From contig NZ_JAENHN010000059.1 of the NCBI RefSeq assembly GCF_016595795.1, positions 1 to 64,000 on the forward strand: DNA of 64,000 nucleotides, written 5' to 3'. Source of the stretch: Clostridium yunnanense. GTDB lineage: Bacteria; Bacillota; Clostridia; Clostridiales; Clostridiaceae. Shown here piece by piece: positions 16,765 through 25,724 of this stretch (the first letter of the stretch is position 1; each line of letters starts with the position of its first letter). The notes beneath the pieces are model-generated. The model ran no database searches. It was not told the origin of the DNA and saw nothing but the letters and a program-made list of their open reading frames with translations. The position numbers were made by a program, and so were the translations under genes.

Positions 16765-17353
16765 ATATGGAGAAAAAGAGATAGAATACTTAAAAAGTAA
16801 GGATAAAAAACTTGGCGCGGCCATAGAGAAAATTGGAATGATAAAACGTAAAGTTACTCCAGATCCATTTGAGGCACTTGTTTCAAGTATTATTGGCCAG
16901 CAAATTTCAACTAAGGCTGCAGAAACTGTGTGGAACAGATTATGTGTTCTACTTGAGAAAATTACACCAGAAACTATTGAGAAAACAAGTTTATCTGACA
17001 TTCAAAGTTGTGGTATGACCTTGAGAAAAGCTGGATATATAAAGGGAATTGCAAGTGCTGCTGTTTCTGGTGAAATAAACTTTAATGAACTAAATGCTTT
17101 AAGCGATGAAGAAATTATAAAAAAGCTATCAGCACTTAATGGGATTGGCGTTTGGACAGCTGAGATGCTACTGATTTTCTCACTTTGTCGTCCTGATGTG
17201 GTGAGCTTCGGAGACCTAGCTATCCGTAGAGGTATGATGAATTTATATGGGCTTAAAGAACTTCCAAAGAAAAAGTTTGATACATATAGAAAAAGATACT
17301 CTCCTTATGGTTCTGTTGCATCATTATATCTATGGGCACTTTCAGTGATATAA
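16751..17353 (+). CDS. alkA: DNA-3-methyladenine glycosylase II (AlkA-type)
   Basis: 200 residues. It is an HhH-GPD glycosylase: VSSIIGQQISTKAA early, the hairpin LNGIGVWTAEMLL, and the catalytic aspartate in DVVSFGDLAIRRG. It lacks the N-terminal TBP-like domain of E. coli AlkA, as do many Firmicute versions. The ATG at 16751 lies 14 bases inside ogt, with GGAGAGGG before it; the longer frame from 16616 lies inside ogt. With AdaA and Ogt it forms a complete adaptive-response operon: direct reversal plus base excision. Confidence 0.9.
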   Translation: MQIFEYGEKEIEYLKSKDKKLGAAIEKIGMIKRKVTPDPFEALVSSIIGQQISTKAAETVWNRLCVLLEKITPETIEKTSLSDIQSCGMTLRKAGYIKGIASAAVSGEINFNELNALSDEEIIKKLSALNGIGVWTAEMLLIFSLCRPDVVSFGDLAIRRGMMNLYGLKELPKKKFDTYRKRYSPYGSVASLYLWALSVI

Positions 17354-17531
17354 AGAGTGACTACTCCATAAGATAGATATATAAAATAGATGAAAATAAG
17401 GGTGCCAAGATTAGTGATAGCTTTTGCTTTTTGTGATAGAATGAAGTCCTTGGTTGTTTAATACAATAAATTTATATGAGCATTAGAGTATACTAAGCTC
17501 GAAATAAAAACGAATCTACTAATGAAGCATC

Positions 17532-17777
17532 CTACTTTTTCATTGGTATTTTATTGAGTAAATGAATAATCACAAATATAACTATCATTAATAATAAAAG
17601 TGAGGCTTCCCAGGTAATTGAATATAAGTTTTTTGTGATTTTAACTTTAACTAGCATCTCAATTAAGAATATTCCGAGTCCAACTATGAGGGTTATGATA
17701 GCGGCATTTCCGGTTACTTCAATTGTTCTTTCATCACTGCCTTTTGCATAATTTTTAAGTTTTCTTTTAAAAAACAT
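17532..17777 (-). CDS. Small membrane protein, partner of the Xre regulator
   Basis: 81 residues with two membrane segments: NAAIITLIVGLGIFLIEMLV and EASLLLLMIVIFVIIHLLN. The opening FKRKLKNYAKGSDERTIEV resembles the start of the gene upstream (MDERSKKKLEE), so the pair may be related. ATAGGAGGTT precedes the ATG. The last gene of a leftward three-gene operon headed by an Xre regulator. Function unknown. Confidence 0.7.
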   Translation of the reverse strand: MFFKRKLKNYAKGSDERTIEVTGNAAIITLIVGLGIFLIEMLVKVKITKNLYSITWEASLLLLMIVIFVIIHLLNKIPMKK

Positions 17778-17786
17778 AATAACCTC

Positions 17787-18308
17787 CTATTTGTCTAGAT
17801 TCTCATTCCACTTATTGTACTTCTTGATTTTTCGTTCTTTTAATAAAGTATCTATTATAAAAATCACTGCAGAGCCCAGTATAATACTTAAAAGCTGATT
17901 TACCCAAAATTCTAGGTTTCGGGTTACATCCTGTTTTTTAAGAATGTAATCCATTATTAAAGAAAATACTGTTAAGCTAATAGCGAATATAACAGATTCC
18001 TTAGCATAGATTAGTAATCTTCTTAGTTTTGATTTTCCTGTATTTTCAGCACTTAGCTCTTCTCCATTGTTTTTTCTTGGTAGTGTCGGTGAGTAGCTTC
18101 TGTTAAATCTTTGTACTATAAGGAAAGTGAAGGTAACGGAAAGTAAAATTATTAACTCACCTAATGTGCTTGAATAGTCATGAGTTACAATTATCTTAAT
18201 TATCATCTCTAGGGTGCAGATAACATAAAAAAGTCCTAATACTGCTGTAGCGGTTTCTTCTAACTTTTTTTTACTTCTTTCATCCATAATAAATTTGCTT
18301 TTGCCCAT
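17787..18308 (-). CDS. Four-helix membrane protein (DUF6773-like)
   Basis: 173 residues with four membrane segments in two pairs: TAVLGLFYVICTLEMIIKII, LGELIILLSVTFTFLIVQRF, SVIFAISLTVFSLIMDYIL and LLSIILGSAVIFIIDTLL. The layout, with a DER-containing N-terminus, is what DUF6773-like proteins beside Xre regulators look like, but I have not verified the family. I moved the start to ATG 18308 because GGGAGGAG lies 5 bases upstream. It begins 2 bases after the regulator's stop, so they are coupled. Role unknown, possibly envelope or antimicrobial response. Confidence 0.65.
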   Translation of the reverse strand: MGKSKFIMDERSKKKLEETATAVLGLFYVICTLEMIIKIIVTHDYSSTLGELIILLSVTFTFLIVQRFNRSYSPTLPRKNNGEELSAENTGKSKLRRLLIYAKESVIFAISLTVFSLIMDYILKKQDVTRNLEFWVNQLLSIILGSAVIFIIDTLLKERKIKKYNKWNENLDK

Positions 18309-18310
18309 TT

Positions 18311-18505
18311 CTACTCCTCCCAAAATAAATCATTTAAGGTTTTACCAAGCGCTTTGCATATGGCTATGGCTAGTTTTAGTGTAGGGTTATAGTTGCCAGC
18401 TTCAATCATACCTATGGTTTGCCTTGTAGCGCCCACAGCTTTGGCCAGTTCATCCTGTGACATATCTTTTTCAACTCTAGCCATTTTCAATCTTATGTTT
18501 TTCAT
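18311..18505 (-). CDS. Xre-family HTH regulator (64 residues)
   Basis: A compact single HTH: KNIRLKMARVEKDMSQDELAKAVGATRQTIGMIEAGNYNPTLKLAIAICKALG, ending LNDLFWEE, typical of the 65-70 residue regulators of membrane-protein operons in Firmicutes. I start at ATG 18505. AGGAGG lies 11 bases upstream, inside the longer frame that begins at 18529. It is the first gene of the operon. A near-palindromic operator sits just upstream, which suggests autoregulation. Confidence 0.85.
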   Translation of the reverse strand: MKNIRLKMARVEKDMSQDELAKAVGATRQTIGMIEAGNYNPTLKLAIAICKALGKTLNDLFWEE

Positions 18506-18542
18506 GTAAGCTATAACCTCCTGTTCCATATTATGTATATAT

Positions 18543-18560
18543 AGTATAATATGTTATACT
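18543..18560 (-). promoter_or_regulatory. Likely Xre operator and promoter region
   Basis: AGTATAATATGTTATACT is an imperfect palindrome (AGTATAA with TTATACT). It lies 38 bases upstream of the regulator's start, where the promoter must be, and its sequence includes possible -10 bases (TATAAT). It is best read as the operator for the Xre protein itself. Confidence 0.55.
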
Positions 18561-18820
18561 AAATGTCAAATATATTTTGCATTATGCAAAATATATAGGG
18601 TATACGACATGGATAAGGGGTAATAGAAAGACGAGTGGCCACTTTGTAAATTGAAAAGCAATATTTGAAAATTACAATTGAATATTTATAAACGAAGTGA
18701 CAATTTTGTTAATATACACCTTTGTTTTTGAATTTTCTGATAATTTATTGCATATATTGCCAATGTTACTGTAAAATATAGAAGTAAAGTCAAAAATATT
18801 GAATTGAAAGGATTGATATT

Positions 18821-20467
18821 ATGGTTCAAGAAATGTTCTGTTATCAATGTGAACAAACTGCCGGCGGTAAAGGATGCACTAAAATTGGTGTATGTGGTAA
18901 GACCCCTGACATTGCAGCTATGCAAGATTTATTGATTTATCAGTTAAAAGGAATTAGTCTATATGCTAATGAACTTTTAAAAAATGGTGAAGTAATAGAT
19001 AAAAGTGTAGTTTCTTTTGTAGAGGATTCATTATTTATGACCTTGACTAATGTTAATTTTGATCCTGCGGATCATAGGGCTAAATTAAAAAAATCTCAAG
19101 AAATCAAAGAATCTTTGCGTGAAAGAGTACAAGCTGGGAGAATACAAGCTCCTGAAGCATTATATGATTTAAGCGACTCTACTGAAGTTATGTTTGAAGA
19201 TGCTAAAAAAGCTGGAATCATGTATGATGAGAATTTAGATCCTGACATTCGTTCTGTTAGAGAGACTATAAAGTATGGTCTAAAAGGAATTGCTGCCTAT
19301 GCACATCAAGCAAGATTTGTGAAATACAATAATGATGAAGTGGATAACTTCTATTTTAAAGCTTTAGCTGCTTTAACCGATGACGCTTTAACCTTAGATG
19401 ACTTAATTAAAGTATTAATTGAAACTGGAGAAGCCAGTGTTAAAATCATGGAACTTCTTGATACTGCTAATAATAGTCTTTATAGCGCGCCAACTCCTAC
19501 AAAAGTAAATGTTAATAGAAAGAAAGGTCCGTTTATAGTCATTTCAGGACATGACTTAAAGGATTTAGAAATGCTGTTAAAGCAAACTGAAGGTAAAGGT
19601 ATAAATATTTATACTCATGGCGAAATGTTACCTTCTCATGGATATCCTGAATTAAATAAATATGCTCACTTAGTAGGTAATTTCGGAAGTGCATGGCAAA
19701 ATCAACAAAAAGAATTTGATAATATTCCTGGTTGCATCTTAATGACAACTAACTGTTTGATGAAACCAAGAGATTCTTATAAAGATAGAATTTTCTCAAC
19801 AAGTGTTGTTGGATGGGATGGAGTTAAGCATATAGATAAAGATGAAAATGGATATAAGGATTTTACTGAAATAATAAATAAAGCCCTAGAATTAGGTGGT
19901 TTCGAAAAAGATGAGGAAGTAAAAGAAATTTTAGTTGGGTTTGGGCATAAAGCAACTTTAAGCCATGCTGATACAATAATAAATGCAGTTAAAGATGGTA
20001 AAGTTAAACACTTTTTCTTAATCGGAGGTTGTGATGGTGCTAAACCTGGAAGAAACTACTATACAGAATTTGCTGAAAAAGTTCCAAAGGATTCAATTAT
20101 TCTTACCTTAGCATGTGGAAAATATCGTTTTAATAAACTACAGTTTGGCGAAGTTGCAGGACTTCCACGTTTATTAGATGTTGGACAATGTAATGATGCT
20201 TATTCAGCAGTTAGAATAGCTTTAGCTCTAGCTGATGCATTTAAATGTGGCGTTAATGATTTGCCTTTATCAATAATACTTTCTTGGTATGAACAAAAAG
20301 CTGTTGCTGATCTTTTAGCGTTGCTTTCATTAGGAGTAAAAGGAATGTATCTTGGGCCAAGCTTACCTGCATTCTTAACACCAAATGTATTACAATTCTT
20401 AATTGACAATTTTGATATAAAGCCAATAAGCACACCTGATGCGGATTTGAAACAAATATTAGGATAA
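18821..20467 (+). CDS. hcp: Hydroxylamine reductase / hybrid cluster protein (class I)
   Basis: 548 residues. Cys7, Cys10, Cys19 and Cys25 form the CX2CX8CX5C motif for the N-terminal iron-sulfur cluster, the spacing of class I Hcp of anaerobes. Later cysteines of the hybrid 4Fe-2S-2O cluster lie in TTNCLMKP, GGCDGAKPGRNYY, ILTLACGKYRF and GQCNDAYSAV. Hcp handles hydroxylamine or nitric oxide under nitrosative stress. AAGGATTGATATT precedes the ATG. It is monocistronic: a terminator follows. The leader holds TTTTGTTAATATACA, resembling half of a Rex/FNR-type site, too weak to call. Confidence 0.95.
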   Translation: MVQEMFCYQCEQTAGGKGCTKIGVCGKTPDIAAMQDLLIYQLKGISLYANELLKNGEVIDKSVVSFVEDSLFMTLTNVNFDPADHRAKLKKSQEIKESLRERVQAGRIQAPEALYDLSDSTEVMFEDAKKAGIMYDENLDPDIRSVRETIKYGLKGIAAYAHQARFVKYNNDEVDNFYFKALAALTDDALTLDDLIKVLIETGEASVKIMELLDTANNSLYSAPTPTKVNVNRKKGPFIVISGHDLKDLEMLLKQTEGKGINIYTHGEMLPSHGYPELNKYAHLVGNFGSAWQNQQKEFDNIPGCILMTTNCLMKPRDSYKDRIFSTSVVGWDGVKHIDKDENGYKDFTEIINKALELGGFEKDEEVKEILVGFGHKATLSHADTIINAVKDGKVKHFFLIGGCDGAKPGRNYYTEFAEKVPKDSIILTLACGKYRFNKLQFGEVAGLPRLLDVGQCNDAYSAVRIALALADAFKCGVNDLPLSIILSWYEQKAVADLLALLSLGVKGMYLGPSLPAFLTPNVLQFLIDNFDIKPISTPDADLKQILG

Positions 20468-20489
20468 ATAATAGTTTTTAGAATACATA

Positions 20490-20535
20490 GCAGCCAAGAA
20501 TAGATACTATCTTTCTATTCCTGGCTGCTTGTTTA
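20490..20535 (+). terminator. Terminator after hcp
   Basis: GCAGCCAAGAATAGA pairs with TCTATTCCTGGCTGC (one mismatch), followed by TTGTTT. Confidence 0.8.
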
Positions 20536-20579
20536 AATTATGCTCTTTTGTAAATCCACAATATACTAATCCTATTTCG

Positions 20580-20776
20580 TTATATTTTATTTTTTATGTC
20601 CTCAAGTAAGTTATTTTCACATTTTTCTTCATAAGATCTTCTTCACTGCTCTGTGATGATTTCTTCTGCGTTAGGAGATTCATAGTTACCAATCTTAAAA
20701 TTAATAACTTGGAGCATTTTAGTGAGCCTTTCTGTGCATCCGCCTTTCAGAGGGCATATGCGAAAAAGCTGACTGG
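20580..20776 (-). pseudogene. Decayed coding remnant, unknown
   Basis: On the minus strand one frame reads LFRICPLKGGCTERLTKMLQ, then VINFKIGNYESPNAEEIITE and Q, to a TGA at 20643; the same frame continues as RRSYEEKCENNLLEDIKNKI to a second stop at 20580. There is no start codon or ribosome binding site. The look is of an acidic C-terminus with one internal stop. I cannot name the parent gene. The rest of the gap 20536-20946 shows nothing I can support. Confidence 0.4.
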
Positions 20777-20946
20777 TGAATATATTTTACTTTTACTGTA
20801 TAGCCTAAGAATATAGGTTATACGCTTGAAATCACTATGTTTATCTATCTTGTAAATTTATTTTTCACTAAAACAGATTAATGGGGATGTGGACTTATGC
20901 TCAACATATATTGGCATAAATCTAAATCCATAAATAAATGGAGCCA

Positions 20947-21534
20947 TTAAGAATGACTATTACTATATAATTCTAACCCCTTCATTACATATGTACTAGC
21001 AAGATCTAAAAGCAAATCAGGACTATTATCTTTGCCTTCCTTAAGCCAAGAATAAGCAGCACTATAGATAGCAGAGCATGTCATTGCTGAAATAATCTTT
21101 ATATTTAAGTTATCTAGTGTAGAGAACGTAGCATCCTTTGAAAATATATTCTCTATCATTTGTTGAAGCATTTTTCTAATCTTTTCATCTACGAGCGTAG
21201 CAATGGACTTTGAATCTAATCTGCAGGTCTTATAGAAGGATACAATATAGTCGTAGGTCATTAAAATAAGCTGGCTGCAGGTTTCATCGTTAAACTCCTT
21301 CGAATGTAGAACTTTTTCAGGAATCATTTTGTTAAAAGCTACTTCTGTTATATCTTCAAGTAAAGCATATTTATCTTCATAGTGAGCATAAAAGGTAGCT
21401 CTATTGATAGAAGCCCTTTCTGCGATATCTTTTATGGTAATTGAATCAAAGCCTTTCTTTTGTAATAAAGCACTGAAAGCTTCTTTTATTAATTGGCGTG
21501 TGCGCAAAACTCTTGGATCTTCTTGATTTACCAT
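20947..21534 (-). CDS. TetR/AcrR family repressor
   Basis: 195 residues. The HTH (ITIKDIAERASINRATFYAHYEDKYALLEDI, about 34-64) is canonical TetR, and the C-terminal half fits the TetR_C_33 type ligand domain. It is divergent from a ketopantoate-reductase-like gene. GAAAGGAAGA precedes the ATG. Two copies of GTTGCYTAARCAAC lie in the shared 253-bp promoter region and are the likely operators, so it probably represses itself and the neighbour. Confidence 0.88.
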   Translation of the reverse strand: MVNQEDPRVLRTRQLIKEAFSALLQKKGFDSITIKDIAERASINRATFYAHYEDKYALLEDITEVAFNKMIPEKVLHSKEFNDETCSQLILMTYDYIVSFYKTCRLDSKSIATLVDEKIRKMLQQMIENIFSKDATFSTLDNLNIKIISAMTCSAIYSAAYSWLKEGKDNSPDLLLDLASTYVMKGLELYSNSHS

Positions 21535-21571
21535 ATATATCTTCCTTTCAAAACATCAAATATTAAAATAT

Positions 21572-21585
21572 GTTGCCTAAGCAAC
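21572..21585. promoter_or_regulatory. TetR operator candidate O1
   Basis: GTTGCCTAAGCAAC is a perfect dyad (GTTGC, 4-base centre, GCAAC). It lies 38 bases upstream of the TetR start. The second site shares every arm position but one. Confidence 0.65.
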
Positions 21586-21647
21586 TTTTCACTCAATCTG
21601 ATTATTGTACTCTTATGAACGTCGTACTATTATACTATCATACAGAT

Positions 21648-21661
21648 GTTGCTTAAACAAC
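21648..21661. promoter_or_regulatory. TetR operator candidate O2
   Basis: GTTGCTTAAACAAC, within the longer palindrome ATGTTGCTTAAACAACAT (21646-21663). It faces the ketopantoate-reductase-like gene and is 76 bp from O1. Confidence 0.65.
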
Positions 21662-21667
21662 ATGTAA

Positions 21668-21761
21668 AGATGAACTGCTTCTATATGAAAGATATTTTCA
21701 AAATTCCTTTATCTTCTAAGAGGAGAGCTGAATATAAGTTTTAAAATAAAGTGGTTCTTCT
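21668..21761. repeat. Palindromic repeat R1, diverged copy
   Basis: AGATGAACTGCTTC at one end and AAAGTGGTTCTTCT at the other, with a central ATTTTCAAAATTCC. It is more diverged than other copies. It begins 5 bases after operator O2 and ends 27 bases before the next start, so it forms the leader of that gene. Confidence 0.6.
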
Positions 21762-21787
21762 ATAATTTTTTGAAGGGATGGATAACA

Positions 21788-22672
21788 ATGAGTATAAAAC
21801 AAAAAAGGATTTTGGTATTTGGAGCTGGTGTGGTTGGTAGTATATACGCACTTAGATTTGCACAGTCCGGACTGGATGTAACATTGCTTGCTAGAGGAAA
21901 TAGACTAGAAGCACTTAAAAAAGATGGACTACTATATAACGATAATGGCACCGTAAAAACAATAGAAATTAAAATAATAGAGAAACTTGAAGATGACGAT
22001 ATCTACGATTTTATATTTGTTCCAGTGCGTTATGATCAGGCGGAAGAAGCATTGTCTACAATTATGAATAATAAGAGCAAAAACATTATCACCTTGACCA
22101 ACACCATGGGATATGAACCTTGGCTTGAAGTTGTAGGAGAGAGATTGCTTCCTGGATTTCCTGGTGCAGGTGGAGATATCAAAGATGGAGTCCTGTATGC
22201 ACAGTTTGGTACTGAAAAACACCAAGGAACTATCTTTGGTGAAATAAATGGGCAGGTTACCGAAAGAGTGAAAGAGCTTGCACAAATATTTGAAACAGCT
22301 GCTTTGCATTATGAAATACAAAAAGATATTAAAGCCTTCCATATCTCACATACTGCCACAGCCATAGTAATCAAACATTTTTATGTAAGTGACGGCATGA
22401 TGGATGTAGAAACGGCAAAGAGTGAAAGTGCTCTACTTAAGATTGCCAAAGAGCTTAAAGAAAATTTACAAAAGGTAGAGCAATCAGGGATTCCAGTGAT
22501 TCCACCTGAAACTAAGTTAATGGGACAGTTACCTGAAAATAATATTATTGAAATGTATCGCACTATGCTGAGCAATGATTTCACCATTGATGTATTGCTT
22601 GGAAACCATGCTGTAAGTGCAAAGAAAGAAATAATGATGTTGGATGAGATGTTTAATAAACAGATACTTTAA
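21788..22672 (+). CDS. Ketopantoate reductase family (ApbA/PanE-like) oxidoreductase
   Basis: 294 residues. The NAD(P)-binding motif is FGAGVVGSIYA (about 11-21), followed by DVTLLARGNRLEAL, the usual NADPH discriminator. The C-terminal half is helical as in PanE. Standing beside its own TetR regulator and away from pantothenate genes, it is more likely a stress- or substrate-specific relative than the biosynthetic enzyme. I start at ATG 21788 (AAGGGA upstream); the TTG at 21770 lacks a site. Confidence 0.75.
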   Translation: MSIKQKRILVFGAGVVGSIYALRFAQSGLDVTLLARGNRLEALKKDGLLYNDNGTVKTIEIKIIEKLEDDDIYDFIFVPVRYDQAEEALSTIMNNKSKNIITLTNTMGYEPWLEVVGERLLPGFPGAGGDIKDGVLYAQFGTEKHQGTIFGEINGQVTERVKELAQIFETAALHYEIQKDIKAFHISHTATAIVIKHFYVSDGMMDVETAKSESALLKIAKELKENLQKVEQSGIPVIPPETKLMGQLPENNIIEMYRTMLSNDFTIDVLLGNHAVSAKKEIMMLDEMFNKQIL

Positions 22673-23046
22673 AGAAGTAAAAGTCCTTCAAACCAGCATT
22701 ATATAAGTAAATTGTTAAAAAGTTATATTTTTAAAAACTTAAAAATTTAAAAAGTTAACGATTTAACATGTAAACAATAAAAAAATTAATGAGATTTAAT
22801 CTGCAAATAATTATAGAAAAAGTACTAAAGTTTATGCCATATGCTCCTTTATAATAGACAGTGAAGAGGATAAGACTGCAACTATAGAGGAGCATTTTAT
22901 ATATAAAAAAGCAGGATGTGTTAAGTTATAGCTGAATAGGATATTGTAAACACAAGAGAATTTGTTAAAATAAGACTATAATTCAAATAAACAATGGATT
23001 ATATGATAAGTGGTAATAGAACAATTGATTAAATTAGGAGAAAACT

Positions 23047-23835
23047 ATGATAAAGGTAAATATAGGAGGGTGTAACAATCATCATCCTCAGAATTTTGTG
23101 GTAAGACATGTTGAAGGTAGTAAAGATTATTTGCTACTGATTACAAAGTCAGAGACCTCTTTTTCGATTGATGGAAATGAATATGAGACACCTCCAGGAA
23201 CCATGGTTTTATTTGATAAAAATGTGCCTTCTAACTATAGAAATAAAAGTGGTGAATATATAAATGACTGGTTGCACTTTGATTTTGAAGGGGAAGAGCC
23301 GCCTTTTGAAGAGCTTAATATTGTTTTAAACAAACCGGTGGTACTAAATGATATTACATCTCTGTCCTTGATCCTAAATTTAATTATTAATGAAATGCAT
23401 TCAAAAAGTCCATACAAGGAGGATATTTTAGATCATTATGTAAAAATACTACTATATCGTCTTTCTGAGCAGCTCCAAAATAAAAACGATTCCATAAAAT
23501 CACAGCCTTTGTATCAAAAGTTATTGGAACTAAGAGCTAAGATTTATAATAACCCCCAGGAGAAGTGGACTATTACTAGAATGTGCAAGGAGCTTAAGAT
23601 TAGTTCTTCTTATATGCAGCACATTTATAAACATACATTTCAGACAAGCTGTATGAATGATGTAATCAATGCAAGAATAGAGCAGGCTAAGTTCTATCTT
23701 TTGCAGTCTGTACTTAGCATAAGAACTATTGCTGAGAATTGCGGTTATGAAAGCGATATTCATTTTTCAAGGCAGTTTAAGAGATTTACTGGTATGTCGC
23801 CAAGGGATTATCGGGATACCATGATATCAAGATAG
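23047..23835 (+). CDS. AraC family transcriptional regulator
   Basis: 262 residues. The N-terminal cupin-like sensor spans about 10-120 (LLLITKSETSFSIDGNEYETPPGTMVLFDK). The C-terminal AraC double HTH spans about 165-260 (WTITRMCKELKISSSYMQHIY, IRTIAENCGYESDIHFSRQF, MSPRDYR). AGGAG lies before the ATG. The GH88 gene follows 168 bases downstream, so it probably activates that gene in response to a sugar. The gap 22673-23046 before it has a distant inverted pair ATGCTCCT/AGGAGCAT (about 22840 and 22890) and no gene. Confidence 0.9.
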   Translation: MIKVNIGGCNNHHPQNFVVRHVEGSKDYLLLITKSETSFSIDGNEYETPPGTMVLFDKNVPSNYRNKSGEYINDWLHFDFEGEEPPFEELNIVLNKPVVLNDITSLSLILNLIINEMHSKSPYKEDILDHYVKILLYRLSEQLQNKNDSIKSQPLYQKLLELRAKIYNNPQEKWTITRMCKELKISSSYMQHIYKHTFQTSCMNDVINARIEQAKFYLLQSVLSIRTIAENCGYESDIHFSRQFKRFTGMSPRDYRDTMISR

Positions 23836-24002
23836 GATAAGCTAAGTTATAAATATTTGTAGATCTGTAGAAACAGTTATTTAGGCTAAGGCTTGGAGTA
23901 GTTTATCTGTTCAGAGTAATAGATATGAAGTAGATATCTTTAACTATAAAATTTATTATATAAAAGTTTTAACTTTAAAAAGCTATGGGAGGAAAAGGGT
24001 AT

Positions 24003-25124
24003 ATGAGTGAATTAAATTGGGTAGAGGAGACTTTTGAGAAAATAATTAAAAAATCTGAAATTGTTGTAGGTCGTAATAGAGAGAACATACCTTATACAAT
24101 CATTGATGGCAGATTTGACGACATGGCGAAAAGTAATTTTTGTTGGTGGACCAATGGTTTTTGGGGAGGTATGATGTGGCAGTTATATCACGCTACAAAC
24201 AATGCTTTGTATAGAGAAATCGCAGAGAATAATGAAAAAATACTGGATAAAAATCTTATGGAGGCAGAGGGGTTAGATCATGACAATGGTTTTAAGTGGC
24301 TTCCTACATCTGTTGCTAATTACAGATTAACAGGTAATACTGCTTCTAAAAACAGAGCACTGCTTGCGGCAAATAATATGGCTGGAAGATTTAATCCTGC
24401 TGGTTCCTTCATACGGGCTTGGAATGACTGGGGGGAAACCAAGAATACAGGTTTAGCAATTATTGATTGCATGATGAACCTTCCTTTGCTTTACTGGGCA
24501 TCAAAGGAAATAGGTGATCCGCGTTTCAAGCAGATTGCCATGCTTCATGCAGATACAGCAGAAAAATACTTTATAAGACCAGATGGTTCTGTAAATCATA
24601 TTGTTGAGTTTAATCCAGAAACTGGTGAATATATTAAATCCCTTGGCGGTCAGGGTTATGGAGAGGGTTCTTCTTGGACTAGGGGACAGGCTTGGGCTTT
24701 ATATGGATTTGTTTTGAGTTATATTCATACAAAGAAAGAAGAGTATTTAGGTGCATCACTTAGGGTTGCAAATTATTTTATCGCCAATATACCAGACAGT
24801 GGGCTAATACCTGTTGACTTTAGACAACCAGAGGATTGTACTTATGAGGACTCAACTGCAGCTGCTATTGCTGCCTGTGGATTATTAGAAATCTCAAAGC
24901 AAGTAAAGGAAGCTGATAGAATAGTTTATGAGAAGGCTGCCACTAAATTAATAAAAGCTTTGGTAGAGGAAAGCTGCAATTGGGATGATCAGGTTGATAA
25001 TATCTTAGAAAAATGTACAGCGGCTTTTCACGATAAAAACCATGAATTTTCAATAATATACGGAGACTACTTTTTTATTGAAGCAATCTGGAAATTAACC
25101 GATAAGGAACTTTTTATCTGGTAA
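24003..25124 (+). CDS. GH88 unsaturated glucuronyl hydrolase
   Basis: 373 residues. It cleaves the terminal unsaturated uronic acid from oligosaccharides made by polysaccharide lyases. The two catalytic-type aspartates sit in DHDNGFKW (Asp94) and AIIDCMMNLPLLYW (Asp155), 61 residues apart as in Bacillus UGL (Asp88, Asp149). Other family blocks are WWTNGFWGG, GYGEGSSWTRGQAWALYG and EDSTAAAIAA. No signal peptide, so it works in the cytoplasm. I start at ATG 24003 (GGGAGG upstream). No lyase or transporter is in the window, so substrate specificity (pectin, hyaluronan or other) is open. Confidence 0.9.
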   Translation: MSELNWVEETFEKIIKKSEIVVGRNRENIPYTIIDGRFDDMAKSNFCWWTNGFWGGMMWQLYHATNNALYREIAENNEKILDKNLMEAEGLDHDNGFKWLPTSVANYRLTGNTASKNRALLAANNMAGRFNPAGSFIRAWNDWGETKNTGLAIIDCMMNLPLLYWASKEIGDPRFKQIAMLHADTAEKYFIRPDGSVNHIVEFNPETGEYIKSLGGQGYGEGSSWTRGQAWALYGFVLSYIHTKKEEYLGASLRVANYFIANIPDSGLIPVDFRQPEDCTYEDSTAAAIAACGLLEISKQVKEADRIVYEKAATKLIKALVEESCNWDDQVDNILEKCTAAFHDKNHEFSIIYGDYFFIEAIWKLTDKELFIW

Positions 25125-25372
25125 TAAAGAACGTTAAAGATGCTGTCTCAGCTAAAAACATTGGACTTTACAGAACAGAGCTGTTCACTATTGGTTCAGT
25201 TAAGTATACAAGTAAGAAAAACTGTAGAGGTTACAGTCGTGTTATTGTTAACTTAAAAAACGGTACAAATAAAACTGTATTGTCCTCAATTTTTGACTTG
25301 AAAGAAAAGCAAACCCATTTAGCCCTAGGTATGCCTTGCGAATCTGAATATTTAATTTATAGATTAGAATAA
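25106..25372 (+). pseudogene. Coding remnant overlapping the end of the GH88 gene
   Basis: A frame without a start codon runs from 25106 to the TAA at 25372. It reads GTFYLVIKNVKDAVSAKNIG, then LYRTELFTIGSVKYTSKKNC, then a last stretch ending PCESEYLIYRLE. It overlaps GH88 by 19 bases in another frame. The codon pattern looks genuine, and its C-terminus looks like a true end. I do not recognise it. A deletion that joined the end of a lost gene to GH88 would explain it. Confidence 0.45.
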
Positions 25373-25456
25373 GCGATAATATTAGTAAAAGGTGAAAAAA
25401 TTAGCAGTCCTTCGTTTATAATTGATACTTTAAAATTATTAGAACAATAAAATAAA

Positions 25457-25495
25457 AACAGTAATAATATCTACAAATATTGTTACTGTTTTTTC
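25457..25495 (+). terminator. Terminator downstream of the GH88 region
   Basis: AAAACAGTAATAATAT pairs with ATATTGTTACTGTTTT with one mismatch, and the T-run continues. Confidence 0.8.
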
Positions 25496-25724
25496 TATAT
25501 ATATTTTGTTTTATAAACATTGATAGAGAGTTTTGATAAAAATAAAGAAGAACGTTGATTATAAGATACTTATTAATTAGATGAAAAACTTTCCAAAACG
25601 GAGTTTCTTCTTTAATTTATCCATATTATGAACATTGTATTAACTAAAGTTCCATGATAATATATAATAAATTGTTGAAAATTGAAGTAATATGGAAAAT
25701 AATGTTGAAATAATAAAGAAATTT

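Noticed and set aside
18700-18720. TTTTGTTAATATACA resembling part of a Rex or FNR-type site before hcp
   Set aside because: Only one half matches. Regulation of hcp by redox factors is likely on general grounds but is not shown by this sequence.
18686-18925. Minus-strand frame over the hcp promoter and start
   Set aside because: It overlaps the N-terminal cysteine motif of hcp and has no ribosome binding site.
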